A stretch of DNA of 64,000 nucleotides from Oxytricha trifallax (Eukaryota; Ciliophora; Spirotrichea; Sporadotrichida; Oxytrichidae), in assembly GCA_000711775.1 (NCBI GenBank), contig ARYC01001476.1, forward strand, positions 1 to 64,000, given 5' to 3'. The translations under genes and the position numbers were made by a program. This document shows, one piece after another, positions 34,498-47,700 of this stretch. Under the pieces are notes generated by a model. The model did no database searches and was not told where the DNA came from. It worked only from the letters and a program-made list of their open reading frames with translations. Each line of letters begins with the position of its first letter. Positions within the stretch are counted from its first letter, which is position 1.

Positions 34498-35018
34498 TCA
34501 CTTGGTCTTCTTCATATCGTCTTTCTTCTTGTCAGCAAGCGAAGCTCCATTAGTATTACTCTGTTCCTTGAAGACTACTTGAATCTTGTCATTGAGTTCC
34601 AAGAAGAGTTCTCTCCACTCTTTGATTTTGACGCTGTTCTCATTTTTGGTGTTCTTCACTTTTTAAACAGTTTAATGCAATTTCAATAAACATGCAAGGT
34701 TTGGGTCTTACTTAATTTACACCATCATTTCATCAGATAAACCTATATTTATAATTAAGCATTTAGATAAGTCAGTATAAATATTATAACTGTGGGTAAT
34801 GCTTTGATTAATCAAAATATATAATGAGATAATAAATATTTTATTGCATGGGAGAGAATGGTAAAAAAAACAATAAGTTTTTTGAAGATTATATTATAAT
34901 AATTACCCATAGCTTTAGAAGTGGAAGCTGTTTAAGTTTTTTGTTGATATAGGCGAGAATCAGTGTTCGCAAATTTATGCTGTTTCAACTGACCAGTACG
35001 CTTTTGAATCGAGTTCAT
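34498..35018 (-). CDS. Small basic hypothetical protein, about 95 aa
   Basis: Start ATG 35016-35018: MNSIQKRTGQLKQHKFANTD, then SRLYQQKTQTASTSKAMG. An IES of about 120-170 bp ends near 34755, where GGT is a possible pointer and GLSDEMMVQIK follows. After a second gap (34.67-34.72 kb, starting with GTAAGACCC) comes KVKNTKNENSVKIKEWRELF, LELNDKIQVVFKEQSN and the Lys-rich tail ADKKKDDMKKTK with TGA at 34498-34500. There is no membrane segment or known domain. Small basic proteins of this style occur among axonemal and chromatin-associated proteins, but no role can be claimed. Confidence 0.6.
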
Positions 35019-35529
35019 TTCTACTTTAAATATAATTAATTATTAATTTATATTTTATTAACAAAATGAAATTCTTTTAATATTGCAACTAGAATGCATT
35101 TTTTTTGGAAGGAAAATATATAATTTCACCTTTTAATCTAAATTTCTGATTTATAGATTTAAGCTCTAACTTTTTTCACCTTATGAACTAGCATATAAAA
35201 CGAGATAGTGATTGATAATTTAATATAATGTATTGACTCTGATCTCCCAAGGTTGAAATAAGATTATATTGTTTTTGGAGTATGCCCTAGATAGTGAATT
35301 TTACCATTTTAATGATTCACAAAGTTTAGTTCAAATAAATTTAAGTTGCCTTTTGATTTATTAATTTTTTTGTTGATTCTTATTCATCGCTTCTTTAATT
35401 ACTATTAATTTTATTTATTATCAATTAATTTATATTACAGAAATGTTGATGATTAAATTTATATTGCCAATTAAAATTGTATTGAAGATATAATTTAATA
35501 ATTTAGCAATATTATAGTATTATTTGTTT

Positions 35530-38500
35530 TATTAATGCAGTTGCAGAGTTTGCAAACAGATTAATTTATGTCTCTAAAATAGGTATTTATTCATTTTTTT
35601 AAATAAAATTCAACAGTATCATCTTTCATTAATCATTAATTTGATATAGAGAGACTTGGAAATATTGCACCGATTATCAGAAGATTGTAGGAAATTATTA
35701 ATTGACTTTGTTGTTATTTTGCAGGAAAAAGTACAAGCAGAACTTCTTTATGCCAAAGCTCTTGAAGATTTATCAAACTTAAAACTTGGCTCTATTGAGA
35801 AAACGTAAACTATTATTATACAATATGATGCATGTCAACTTTTAAAATTATATTATATAGATAGTTTGAGGAATTTGCAAATACTCTTAAGGTAAACAGT
35901 CGAAATAAAGCTCTATAAGCATGGGAATTAGGTTATTCATCGTCAAAAGATGTAATTGAACCCCTGAAAAAATTTAAAATAGCTTAAGAATAAGAAGCCT
36001 TAAAAATCTATGAACTAGCTCAGTTACTTATATAATCCATTAAAAGCAAGCAAGAAGAAGTCAAATAGTACACAAACAAATGTCAAAGAGTAGCTAAACA
36101 AGCCAATCAGTGCTATGACGATTGGAATAAAATTAAAGACAGTGAGAAACATGGGCACTCTTATAAAGATAATATGTTAAAAGAGTAAGTTATTTCCTCT
36201 TTTTTTAAAGAATTACTGATGTCAACCTTTTTCTGTATTTATAGTTCACATTAATATCGAAAAGAATCTGAGGATAGATGATTATTTACATGTCAATGGT
36301 TAAAAGGGCAAATGAATTCAAGAAATACTTCCAAGAATAAATGTCTTACCTTCTAAAAAGATTAGAAGAACACGAAAATTAGAGAATTGAGTGTTTGAAA
36401 GCAGCAGCTGATAAATTATAGTATATGAAACTTCTTAAGACTTGAATAATAAATATGATGCAAAAGCATTTTCAAGAACTATTGAAAAAATCAATGGAGA
36501 CAAGTAAATCAAGTTTTTCAATTCAAAAATCAACTTAATGAAGGTAATTTTAAATCACACTTAAAATTCCTAGATCAATTCTTTGATGACTTGCCAGATT
36601 TTTAGTTTATAAATAGCTACTTATGAATTTAAAGAACCTTTAAACGCAAGCGTAATAAGACAAAACAATCAATAAAACGTTCATTAAAAGCATTAAATAT
36701 TCGGTCTTCCATAAAAGTAACTCTCAAAAAGAATTGATGATAGCATGATTAAAGACAATCCAATTGATAATTTAGTAAATAGACTTCAAAATCAAACATT
36801 CAGTCAAAAACTAAGTGAAACAGTTTCAAGAAAATCTTCAGATGAGATTGAAATCTTTATGAAAGATATTATTTATACAAAAAACAAAATGCCAAAAAAA
36901 GAGCTTTAAAAGCTTCAACAAGTTATAAGTTAAAAAATGGGAAGAGATTCTTGTATAAGAAAACTAAGCCTAATCAGAAGTAATTAGTAGTGTATTTTAA
37001 AATCTAAAGAGAGTAATGACAATTTAGTTGAAATAATGAACTTAATTCTTGATGAATGTTACAAACAACCAGATTAAGATGCTTAAAGTGCCATTAAAAT
37101 AATAGGATTTTCCAATAATTTTTACTATGAATATGAGCAAAGAGGTATGATGGAAAAAGAGTACGTGTTTATAGGTATTCAAAAGCATAAAATCTGGAGA
37201 GATTTTGAGTTCTGGAACAACGCTATAAATGAAAGTATCCAAAACGATTAAAGAGACCATAAAATTTCATTGATTTGGAGAGACTTAATGTCACTAGATA
37301 AATTGTTTAAGCAAAATTATTTTCTATTCAGTATGTTTTATAAAGCTTAGAGTTAGACAAAGAAAAAATCAAGGAGATAATTTATAGAGTAGCAAAAAAA
37401 TTATATTAACTATAAAAGCAAGACATATTTGAGTTATTGGTAAGAATATTTCTTTATCATTGAGTATTTATAGCCAAGAATTGATAATAATGGTGTCAGA
37501 GACGAAGATTCAACTCCAAAAGAAAACCATCTAGCTTATGCATGTATGATTGGATCTCACAATGACAGTTCCAAGTCAGTGCTACCCTGGCTTTATAATA
37601 TAGAAACTATAGAAGTAAGAAAGATTAATTTTAATTTAATGTAGGAGTAGCAACGAGAGTCAACTCTAGGAAAGTAGTCAAACGATGGTTCAAGAACCAA
37701 TTAATCCTTAAATTTGTCACTTTAAACAGCCGGCTAATCTCAACCAACATAGAACAGATCATCTGATCCTCAGAAATTATTTCCTAAAAATCCAAGCAAT
37801 GACATTTAATGACAAACTTAACTCAGCCAACAAGGGTAAAAGCACCAGAAAAGAATTTGGAGAGTAGAGAATCCAACTTCTTTAAAGTAAGATAAACTAA
37901 ATAGATAATACAGCATTAAGAGCTTTAATGAAAAGAGGAGTCAGCATGGGTCAAGGCTAGTCAAATAAAATACAGAATTTCTTGAATTAAAAGCCTTGAT
38001 TATGGTTGATATTTATAGCTTGTTATTTCAATAGATCTTTAAAGAACAAATAAATGGAATAATAAGGTTTTATTTAATAAATATAAAAATGCACAACTAA
38101 TTTTCTATGACTCATGAAATATTGGAGCTACTAACCCACAAATCCTTAAATAAAGTTTTATTACAACCTCTAACATCAAATTAAAGCTCTCAAAATAAAA
38201 AGAATTTTGCCTCAAATCATTATAGTTAAAGTACAATCTAATTAATGCCATTTCATCGAAACATAATTCCATCTAAATAAAGATATCCTCCTCAAAAACA
38301 TGCAAAGTAATTTTAGGACTAAGAATCTATAAAAATGAGACATATATTTAGAAAATAAAGAACCTTAAAGCTAGATTTTTTAGATGAAAGATAAATTCTT
38401 GCAAAAGAAATTTGATGATTCTAAATTTTCAGAATAAAGAGGTAATTCTGATAGTCATAGATTAAATTTCTAAGTAAAGTAAGATATCACGAATCTAACT

Positions 38501-40424
38501 TATCAATAAAGATAAGTAGATAAAATTCACTAATTAGAAAAAGACCACTCTCCGGAGCTCTTAGTGAGATAACAATCTAATAAATTTTAAATAGTATAGT
38601 ATTAGAGATCAGGTAGCTAAGATGAACTGATCGTTGAAGATACTTAAAATAGTTCACCTTAAAACGAAGCATTAAGGCAGTTATCATTACTACAGTCGCC
38701 TAGAAATTAGCATATTACTATGAAAAAGGATTTTCTGAAGAAAAACATCTCTGAAATTAATAGAGAAAAGCTTCCTTCTGAAAATGAGGAAATAATGCAA
38801 AAAATAAAGAATGAAATTGATATGAAAAGAGACATAAACTTTGAAATGAGGGCAGAAGTAATCTCTAATGACGAAAAGATGAGAGAGCTTTAAGATAAAG
38901 TCCTTAATCGTTATGTTGTCCTTTAAGAAAAAAGAATCGCAGTTATTTTAAAGCCAACAAGAGGATAAGGAAAGTAAATGAAAATAAACTTTGAAAATTA
39001 AGAAAAAATATTGATCATGGGGAAGTTGAAGATAATGACGGAAAATACAATGAAATATTATTCAAGAGGAGAAGCCAACAATCAAACGTAAGTTATGTCA
39101 AAAGAAGAGTTAATTAAACAAATGTATTTCAATGAGTATTCAGACACATTCAATAACCTTGATTTGGATTTATCCTCTACATCAATCAAAATTAAGTCAA
39201 AGAAGTTCAATGACTTGAAAACAAAGTAAAAGAAGGAGCAAGCCATGCAAAGTGTTGGTAGTTTCTTAAATCAAAGAATTAGTGATGCCAGAAAGGCAAG
39301 ATAGGCTGCCTTGCAAATGATGAGACCTGATGATTTAAAAGTAATTTAATGGTAATAAATTGATTTAACATCAAAGTTTGATTATATAGCTCTTGGCTAA
39401 AAGGAGACATAGTAATATTCATCTTTTAGCGATCATTATGGAAATATTCATAGCAACTAAAGCAATTTAAAGAAAATTAAAAGTAATTAAGTTATTGCAA
39501 AGCCTTCAAACATGCAAAATGGTAAGATGGAGTCTTAAAAGCTCTCCAAATTTAGGGATTCTAAAAAACACTCAAGAAAGTATAGAAGCAATAATATTTT
39601 TTATTTTATGTAGTATTGAGTCATCATCTGCCTAAGATGTAAAGAAAACAAGAAATAAACTTATTTAAAAAGGATAAACTAATTAAAATAAGGCATTCTC
39701 AAAACTTTAGGCTCTTATAAATCAAAATGATTTCTCATCCTAAGCAAATAAAATACTATAAATCCCATTAATTGATTCAAACATATAATATATAAAATTT
39801 ACGCCATAAACCTTAGATTCTTTAACTTCAAATGAAATTAATTATTAGCCCCCAAATTAAGACATCAAAATAAAGTTTATTAAAATAGATCAAGATTAGT
39901 AAGAAAATTCTAGACAAGAGCAACATTTGGAGAAATAAACTCTAAGACTAAGCGATTTAAATGATAACAGCTTAGAATTAGATATGAGAAAGCCACTATT
40001 AAATTCAGAAATTTTATTATTACAAAACTAGCCAATTCAAAGATAGTTTGTAAAAACAACATCTAACTAACTTAAAAATAATCATTTACAGCACTAATCA
40101 AACGAAGATTCGTTAAATTTATAAATTACTCAGTAAAAAGAATCCATTTGGAATATATAAACTTTATACGATTTGAATGATAGTTTGGATCCTAGTAATT
40201 AATATGCAGTCTGTAGAATGCAATTAAGGGATTTTAACCAAGTTTACAAAATAAAAACTGAAGAAAGTTAGTAAATGTATAAAACATAGAATAAGCCATT
40301 TACTCATCAATAGAAAAGCAGAGCGATTATTAAAGATGAAAAAAATAGTCTTATTGTAGAGTCAGAAAAGCAACACTAAGATTTTGTCAATAAAATTGAG
40401 TCAAATTCACTGGAAGTAATTTGA
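35530..40424 (+). CDS. Large F-BAR-like protein with Gln-rich C-terminal region
   Basis: N-terminal block VAEFANRLIYVSK, then KVQAELLYAKALEDLSNLKL, FEEFANTLKVNSRNKALQAW, YSSSKDVIEPLKKFKIAQEQ, EEVKQYTNKCQRVAKQANQC and MVKRANEFKKYFQEQMSYLL resemble the F-BAR (FCH) membrane-bending helical domain. Next comes a globular part (KEYVFIGIQKHKIWRDFEFW, 37.15 kb) similar in layout to SBF2-type domains of KIAA0513-like proteins. From 37.6 to 40.4 kb the protein is polar and Gln-rich, with helical segments such as EKLPSENEEIMQKIKNEID and DARKARQAALQMMRPDDLKV. TGA at 40422-40424. A GT-AG intron lies at 35815-35860. Frame breaks at several places; the true start is upstream of 35530 or in another block. 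Likely a membrane-trafficking or endocytic factor, inferred only. Confidence 0.6.
35815..35860 (+). other. 46-bp intron in the F-BAR-like gene
   Basis: GTAAACTA donor and TATATAG acceptor. Removal joins GSIEKT to QFEEFANTLK in frame. Confidence 0.75.
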
Positions 40425-40506
40425 TGTTTTTCTTTTTTCTTGGTCAATTTATATTTCATCCATTAAATTTAAGAAAATAGAATTTCGATATTTTAATAAG
40501 AAAATC

Positions 40507-41700
40507 ATGTTTAATGGTCATAGCGACAATGGCTCGCGCCAGAATAAATTCATAGATCAATACTAATTAATAAAACCAGTTATGATTTAACAAATAATTT
40601 AATATCAAAGATAAGCGGAGCTAAGAATCATCTCTTACCTCTCAAAAAGAGACTTAAATGAACATTAATTCAATAAAATAGAAGGAAATAGAGTATTGAA
40701 ATGAAAAATGATCTCTCAGAGTAGTACAGAAATTTCTAATCTTCTCGAGTTAATTCTAGTTTACATACTGACAGATAACTCAAGGATAAGTATGATCAAT
40801 TATGTCAAACTTCAGATTTACATGGAGATACTATATCTTACTAAAATAATCAGGATTCTTTTGATAATTTGTTCATTAAAGGTAGAATTAAAGATTTAAG
40901 GATGTCAAACAAACCCTCTAGATTAGAGAGCTAGAAAGATATTCAAATGTATTAACAAACGTAGTACATGAGGGAAACCTTGAAAAAGTCAAGCTCCATT
41001 CATTTTTTAACATCAAGAACTTAATTTGGCTAAACTTAAAACGTCTTTAAAAATTCAGGCAAGCCAGTAAGCGAAAAGAGGAAACTCAAAATTGCAGAAA
41101 ATAAATGCAAAATTATCTAAATGATTAAGGCTTTATAGACTAGAAGAAACTTGGGTAAACTGAGAGATTTTAAGCTCAAGGGAATATAATCAAGAATTTT
41201 GGAGTCTTAAATATTTTATAAAAACGTTTGCATTTGATGAACTAAGATTATTAATTGGTTTCAAATCAATAAAACAAGCATCACAATATTCGGATAATTA
41301 ATATTTACCGAAGAAGAGATATCTAAGAGCCTATTGCTTATGTGAAATCCTACAAAGAAAATATTACAGAAGTCAAAAAGCCAAATAAATTCGGAAATTC
41401 TAAAATAGCGAAAATCGTGAAAAATATGACTTTGCTTCCACGCAGAATTACATTAATTAAATCAAATAAGCTATTATCGAGTTAAGATAAAGATAAGTAA
41501 GAAAAATTTCTATTTTCAGTTGAAATTATTGGATTACAAGATTAAGAAATGTAATAATCACCAAATATTGAGAAAAAAAAGTTTGAATAAAAAGGAAGAT
41601 AATGTTTGAAACTGCATATGGAGGAAGCAAAATTATAAAAATGTAAATAGCAATAATTTGCCACGTGCCATATTGCCTTTTATATAGCTTGTTATATTAT
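40507..41700 (+). CDS. Basic hypothetical protein or C-terminal part of the F-BAR-like gene
   Basis: ATG at 40507 opens MFNGHSDNGSRQNKFIDQYQ and then AELRIISYLSKRDLNEH. Later blocks read LKDKYDQLCQTSDLHGDTIS, YQNNQDSFDNLFIKGRIKDL (40.78-40.88 kb), MIKALQTRRNLGKLRDFKLK (41.12 kb), KIVKNMTLLPRRITLIKSNK (41.41 kb) and FLFSVEIIGLQDQEMQQSPN (41.51 kb). Rich in Lys, Arg and Gln, with several frame breaks. It follows the TGA of the F-BAR-like gene by 80 bp. It is either a separate gene or the continuation of it if that TGA is not a stop. No domain is recognised; the end is uncertain. Confidence 0.5.
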
Positions 41701-41757
41701 AAAAGGGAATCTAATGATATTAATTTATTATATTGTTAAGTAAATTTTAAAATAAAA

Positions 41758-43043
41758 TCAATATAATTAAATATCAGAGTCTTCATCATTATCTTCTAGG
41801 TTGAATTTTATAGCTCAATTTTTCAGCAATTTACACTTGCTTGTAAAGTCTGAGCTATTATTTTTGCTATCTCCACTTTAAATCTAATCAAATTTGGCAA
41901 TTCTATTGAATTATTTGTGAGTTTTACTAGTCATTTAACTCAATTCATCCTTATTTAAGATATAACCGCCAACTATTTATGAAAAGGTATCAGAAGCACC
42001 CATCATTGATAAAGTTTGTGATTCAGGAATATCCATTTACAAGGTCTGTTACTTTTTAAAATCTTGATATTTTTTATCATATCTATTTCGGTCTTTTTCA
42101 ACCATATGATCATACATCTTCTTTTCTTTTTGACTAATTCTTGTCCAGTTCATAGAAGCTTGCTTCAAAAATTCACCCATTTATAATTTTGGATTTTCTT
42201 TCTTCGTTTTCTCTCTTAATTCTTTTAAGTACATCTAGAATCCTGTTAAAGGTCTCTTTTGCTGAGGCTATCCTTAAGCAAGTCTTTGATCAAAGGTATT
42301 TCAAGGGAAAGCAAATCTTTATCTGATAAATACCTCTTGCTCTTCTAAAATTTTTCTCTTGTCTTCTAATGATCTCTCTTTAAATGGTTCCTTCTCAACT
42401 TCAATTAATTTGCTCCATCGTAATCCCACTTCTTTCATCACCTCAAGAAATGTCATATTTGGGCTTTCTCTAATGATTCTAGGTCTATTTTCTTTCACAA
42501 AGAATATATAGGGCGTTAAGAGTTTCTTAGGTTTTCTTCTGTCTCTTGGTCTTCTAGGTTTCTTGTTTCTATAAAGGGGAACAGGCAAATTTTTCATTTC
42601 ATTAGATCTCCTTATCTTTTGCTGATTCGTCCACAAATTGTGCTTTTTAATCATTATCTAATCTAGCCCAGTGTATTGCAATTTCTCTAGTCATTTCATT
42701 TAAAGTAATGTTTGGTTTTTCTTCTAATAACTCTTCTCATTTCTAAAATATAATAACACCACTATTATATTCTTACATGCTCAGTGAAAATTTGATAAGC
42801 AGATTCCGTACGATTAGGAGGAGTGTAATCTTCAGTCCTGCCATAGATTTTATTAGCAATTTGTGATTCTTCATAAAAACAGATGGGTTTAGTTCCTGGT
42901 GCATCCTTCATAACATCAAGTATCTTCTACCACCTTCTATGATAGGCACTATTATCCTCTAGCGAGCATGAAACTTAAGATTGCAAGTCACCTGTGACAT
43001 TTGAGAAAGTAATTTCTGAATCTCTGGTCCCTAAGTTGCTCAT
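41758..43043 (-). CDS. HMG-box DNA-binding protein, at least three boxes
   Basis: Start MSNLGTRDSEITFSNVTGDL at 43043. Then RPTESAYQ-like start of box 1 (YTPPNRTESAYQIFTEH), a GT-AG intron near 42735-42780, and its second half KPNITLNEMTREIAIHWARL. Box 2: KPKKLLTPYIFFVKENRPRI, TFLEVMKEVGLRWSKLIEVE. Box 3: KRPLTGFQMYLKELREKTKK, FLKQASMNWTRISQKEKKMY. HMG boxes bend DNA; such proteins act in chromatin architecture, and ciliates use several in developing nuclei. An in-frame TGA at 42301-42303 falls at AFP-x-NTFDQRLAQG between boxes 2 and 3, and another at 41815-41817 precedes an acidic tail (NLEDNDEDSD), a typical HMG-protein ending, finishing at TGA 41758-41760. One base is missing between boxes 1 and 2. 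Confidence 0.82.
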
Positions 43044-43688
43044 TAAGGGATAAGTTCTAATAATCTAATTAGGTATTGTTCATGTTTTACTAAGCTCTAG
43101 TTTTGAAGGTATGAGTGACACTAATAATCATATCAATTGAAAAAGGATTTTACTTTATGAGTGCTATTGTTTACTGATTGGACCATTTTAGGATTGCATA
43201 TTAATTTTATAAACTAATAGCTGACAGTTCTTTCTGATAAATCAGTTAATTCATAGTCAAATTATAAACTTAATAATTAAATCTTATTTTATCTGTTATT
43301 TATACTGTAAGATGAGTCAAATATTATGAACTATTCTAGATTTTTAAAATATCTCTTTGAAAATTTCTGCCTACTAAATTAATTCCTCTTATAATAATGA
43401 ACTAGCTAAGATGAGTCTGATTATTAAAGTTATATTTTAATTATATTTATCAATATTTTATTGAGTGCAATATGTTGACTAAACAAAAGAATAAAAATGT
43501 TAGGTATTTAAATAATAGAAAAATAGCAACAAGCTAAATAACTTAATTATACTCATCATTTTACTGCGTTTTCTTTCTACTCGAAAGAACTAATTTATAC
43601 AAAAGACTTTTTAAATCTAGATTGTATGCAAATAGTACCTTCAATTAGAATTTTTACCATGATTTATTGATATTTCTTGGGAATTGCT
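43044..43688. other. Intergenic AT-rich DNA
   Basis: Nothing recognisable between the HMG-box gene and the next minus-strand gene. Scattered stops under the ciliate code and no long repeat. Confidence 0.5.
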
Positions 43689-44138
43689 TCACTTAAAGTC
43701 TTCAATTGAAAATTTGACCATATCTGCATTAAACATATTCTCTCTGAGTGTGAGGAATTCATCATGATGCTTGAAGTCAGAGATAAATGCCAACATGGTA
43801 AGCAAGTAGTAAAGCCATACGAGGTTTGAATCAAGATTCAATTATGCTCTGATGTGTGGTGAGTGTTCAATTCCCTTTCTCTTTCCAAAAATGTCTTCAA
43901 GATTGAAAGAACCAAGGAGGAAATGCTGCTCTGATGGCAATCTGAGTATTTGGAATTCGTTCTTGTCATACTTTAGCTTCAAGGGTCTCTTTTTGAATGG
44001 GTTAGCTGGTGCTTAAGGAAAACCTGTCCTTGAAACGTTTTTGGATATCTGGGAGTAATAGTAATTTGTTTTCAAAGTAGCGCTCATTAAAGCATTCCAG
44101 GGAGCTCTTCTTGTCTTCTCTAGCAATTTTCCTATCAT
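43689..44138 (-). CDS. Intact 149-residue protein with one membrane segment
   Basis: A complete frame from ATG 44136-44138 (MIGKLLEKTRRAPWNALMSA) to TGA 43689-43691, 150 codons with no frame break, which is unusual in this window. Basic N-terminus, then KLKYDKNEFQILRLPSEQHF, FNLEDIFGKRKGIEHSPHIR, one hydrophobic span LVWLYYLLTMLAFISDF and the acidic tail FSIEDFK. TAA in RAQLNL is read as Gln. The Arg/Lys-rich start and single span would suit a small mitochondrial inner-membrane subunit, but this is inference; I do not recognise a family. No pointer or intron is needed, so it may be an IES-less gene. Confidence 0.72.
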
Positions 44139-44734
44139 ATTTATAATTATAATATATTGCAATCAATTATAATAATTCATAGCAAAAATTATTTATGAGC
44201 TTGCATTAACAAGATCATGACTAAAACCACTTGCAAAATTTATAAAATTCATATTTTCAGCATAATTAAAACTCATTATCTCCCTTCACTTTATTTTTTA
44301 TCATAAATAGTTCTACCTAGTTGTGAAAATGAGTAACTTTTATTTTATTTATTATGATATTTTTACATTTTAGTAATGTGTCCGAATATTTTTAGCATGC
44401 TTCATAAAAGAGAGGCATTTGTGTTTCTGTTGTAACAATTAATTAGATTTATGAAATTTGAATACACAAATTAACAATTTTTTTAACTTTTAATTATCAT
44501 GAATCAATCGCTAAGAAACTCTTTATATTATTTATCCCTATAAATTACAGATAAAGAATTATAAGTAATACATTTTTGTTACTTTTTCGTTATTCAGCGA
44601 AATCCCAATTAATTTAAAATATTTTTCAGTTCATAAAATGTTTTGAATAAATTCTCCTTATGTTTTTAAAAATAAATAATTTTCTTGCCCATTATTTTTA
44701 GTGTATATTTAATAATATAATATTCACAAATTAT
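44139..44734. other. Intergenic AT-rich DNA
   Basis: Divergent spacer between the 149-residue minus-strand gene and the plus-strand membrane protein. It should hold both promoters, but no specific promoter motif is visible in the A/T-rich background. Confidence 0.45.
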
Positions 44735-47700
44735 AACGATTTAAAATAGTATTGATGTTCAAAATTTGGATTAAAGCCCATATGAAGAGCAAAAGTAAAT
44801 GATAGACAGCAGTCGATAAATAATTCCTAATTCAACAAGAATTGAGAATAATGCCTTCGGGAGAACAGACATTCGTGAATAGCTAAGATCAGTGCAAGTT
44901 GATGAAGGTAATTATGATAACCACTTGTTGAAACCTTAGACCAGGGAGAGCATATCTGACAATTAGACAGAGTCATAGTATAACAGAAGTAATAAGACTA
45001 GTTTCAATTTAAAGAATATAATCATAGGAGATTGCTTGGAAATACAACTACAAAAGGTTACAATAACTTAAATATTAATAGAGTATAATGGATTTATATT
45101 ATTTATTATAAATAATCAGAAAGTTTTTATAGCTATTCCTTTTGAGAATGAAATTTTTTTAATAGAAAGAGAAATATCAATTACTTTTAAAATGAGAGAT
45201 TCGTTTTTCATCTATAAGTATATAATTTAAAGTCATGCTTGTTAATTTTACTTTCGATTATTTTTAGAGTAAAATAAAAATATTTAACTTTTAATTTATC
45301 AATTATAATTTAGCAATAATGATGGATCGGTAAACAAGTTCAACTCACGTGATGATATTTCTTAGGACGACATCAAAAGACCAAAACTAAGAGCAAGAGA
45401 TGAAAACGAAGATTTATATGAAATTACTGAAGGTGATACAGAATCTCTTAGCATACTTAACACATAAATTAAATTGAATAGATTAGGAAACATTGTAGTT
45501 TCACTTTATTGCAAAGAGAAAGTCTTGATGGTTTTTAGGTTTATTTTGTTTTAAGGGGACTTGATGCTATTATGCTTCGAAGTGTAACCTTACCAAGTTA
45601 GAAAAGAGTTTTCGGAATTTTTTTTCTATACATTGGATCTTTTCAATTTATGTAATAGCCCTCAAAATACTATGAAGTAATTCAATCTATTAATCTTACT
45701 GGGATAAATTTAGCATGCTATTCTTTTTTCATGATTTTGATGATAAAATATAAATTTATTCTAATAATTAAATGTAAAATTTGGAAATTTAAGAGATCTT
45801 TAATATTCCAAAAAATTAAGAAAGTTCTATTTTATTATTATGATCATAACTACTTTCTTGTAATATTTGTAAAGAAGTTTCACTACAGACTGCTTAAAAA
45901 GCGTAACAAGTCATTTTTTATATAAAGGGATTTTGGTTTTTGGAGCTTATTAACTTCCCAATTTTTACAAACATAATATAATACTCAACCTGTTAATACT
46001 ACTCTTTAAAAGATGCAATTTAAGTAGTAAATTGTGGAAAACTCTCTACAAATGGCATTTCCTTAATTTTTCTTTGCGCTCTGCTGACTTTTGTAGTGGA
46101 AATTTGCTACAATATGATGATTGGTGTCCATTTGTACAAAAAAAAAGGTTTCTAACATTTTACAAGAAAAATATATCTTAAAGAAAGAAATTGGATATAC
46201 AGTGGGAGTGTCTGAAATATGGAATTCAAGATATTACTTTACGTTCTCTAATTTCAAAGGCGAAATAATCAAAATGTATCATAGAATCATTTTCAATTTT
46301 ATGCAATTTTTACTGATGATTGCTTATGTTATGATACAAGAAACCCAAGGCAAAATAGCAATTACAGTCGGTCTGTTAGCAATTTTCATGTTCTATATAA
46401 TCTTGGCAAAGCCATATCGATGCATGCACTCCAATATCCTTATGTTTATGCTGACTGTTACATTGCTTGCTACTTCATTTTTACTGTTGAAGAAGAAAGG
46501 AGGCATGAAGAGTGCTCTGTTTGTAGAATCTTATTTCTATGGACTATTGACAGTAGTCAATGCATTCTATTGGTTTATGATTACATGCTTCTTGATGCTA
46601 TAATAAAATTATCATATCAACATATATAGAAGATTAAACTAATATAACATTAAAATTAAGTTTTTAAATTTTAGGTAATAAGGAAAGTTTCTGTGAAAAT
46701 AGGAATAAATCTATTATATACAATATTTTATAGGGGAAATTTTCTTTTATTTCATACTTAATGGTATTTAAAGTTATAAAATACAATTCTAAAAAATAAT
46801 ATTGATAATTTTTCATTGACATATTTGTTAAAATCCTTTTTTAATTAGGATGTTGTAGTCAATTGCGAACTGTGAGTGTCAATTGCGAACTGTAGTAAAA
46901 TTTTCAATTTTAAATGAGAGAGACCTACTGATATATTTAATAAAGGAGGGTCTTAGAGATCCATACTCTAATGAACCACAAGATTCTGAACCCTTGTATT
47001 GCAAAACGATAAAATAATGATTACAGGGGTAGAGGAAGCGGCAGCTCTTAATGTGAGAGAGGATCTTTCCCTATAACATCCTATTTTAATAGTGAATTGA
47101 TGTATTAAGATTAAAAATTGAATAGTTCAATAATCATATATTGTTAGTATTAATTGTCTCTCAGACTTATCATAAACATTTTTAACTTTTTTGCAAAGAA
47201 GTTGATGCTAAATTTCTTCTCCAAATACCTTCATATAAATGTGGATTATTTTATACAATATTTTCTGTTGATGCATTATTTACAGATTTGATTTGATTTT
47301 TGAGATCTGACAAGAGACCTTAATTAAATTACTATGTTTCATTTGTTCTTTATAAACCATTTTGAGAATAAGGCAATATTTTTATTTTTCATTTAAAGTT
47401 TTTCCCAAACGATGCAAATATAATTTGTCCACACGATTGTATGAACTATAATGTCTTGCATGAAATATTTTGAATTAATTTTATAATTTTTATGATCTCT
47501 ATTCAGAACATTAAAAGGTTTACACCTTTGACTTCCTCCTTCGATTAAACCCTATCCAAATTTATCTATCATTTTAATCTTCAGGATAACTGTTTGATTT
47601 AAAAAATTTGTCCATAGTAATTTGCAAATTTTTTAATTATCATTTAAAAAATATTTCCTATTCCATTACCATTTTATCTTTGATTATGGTCCTCAAATTC

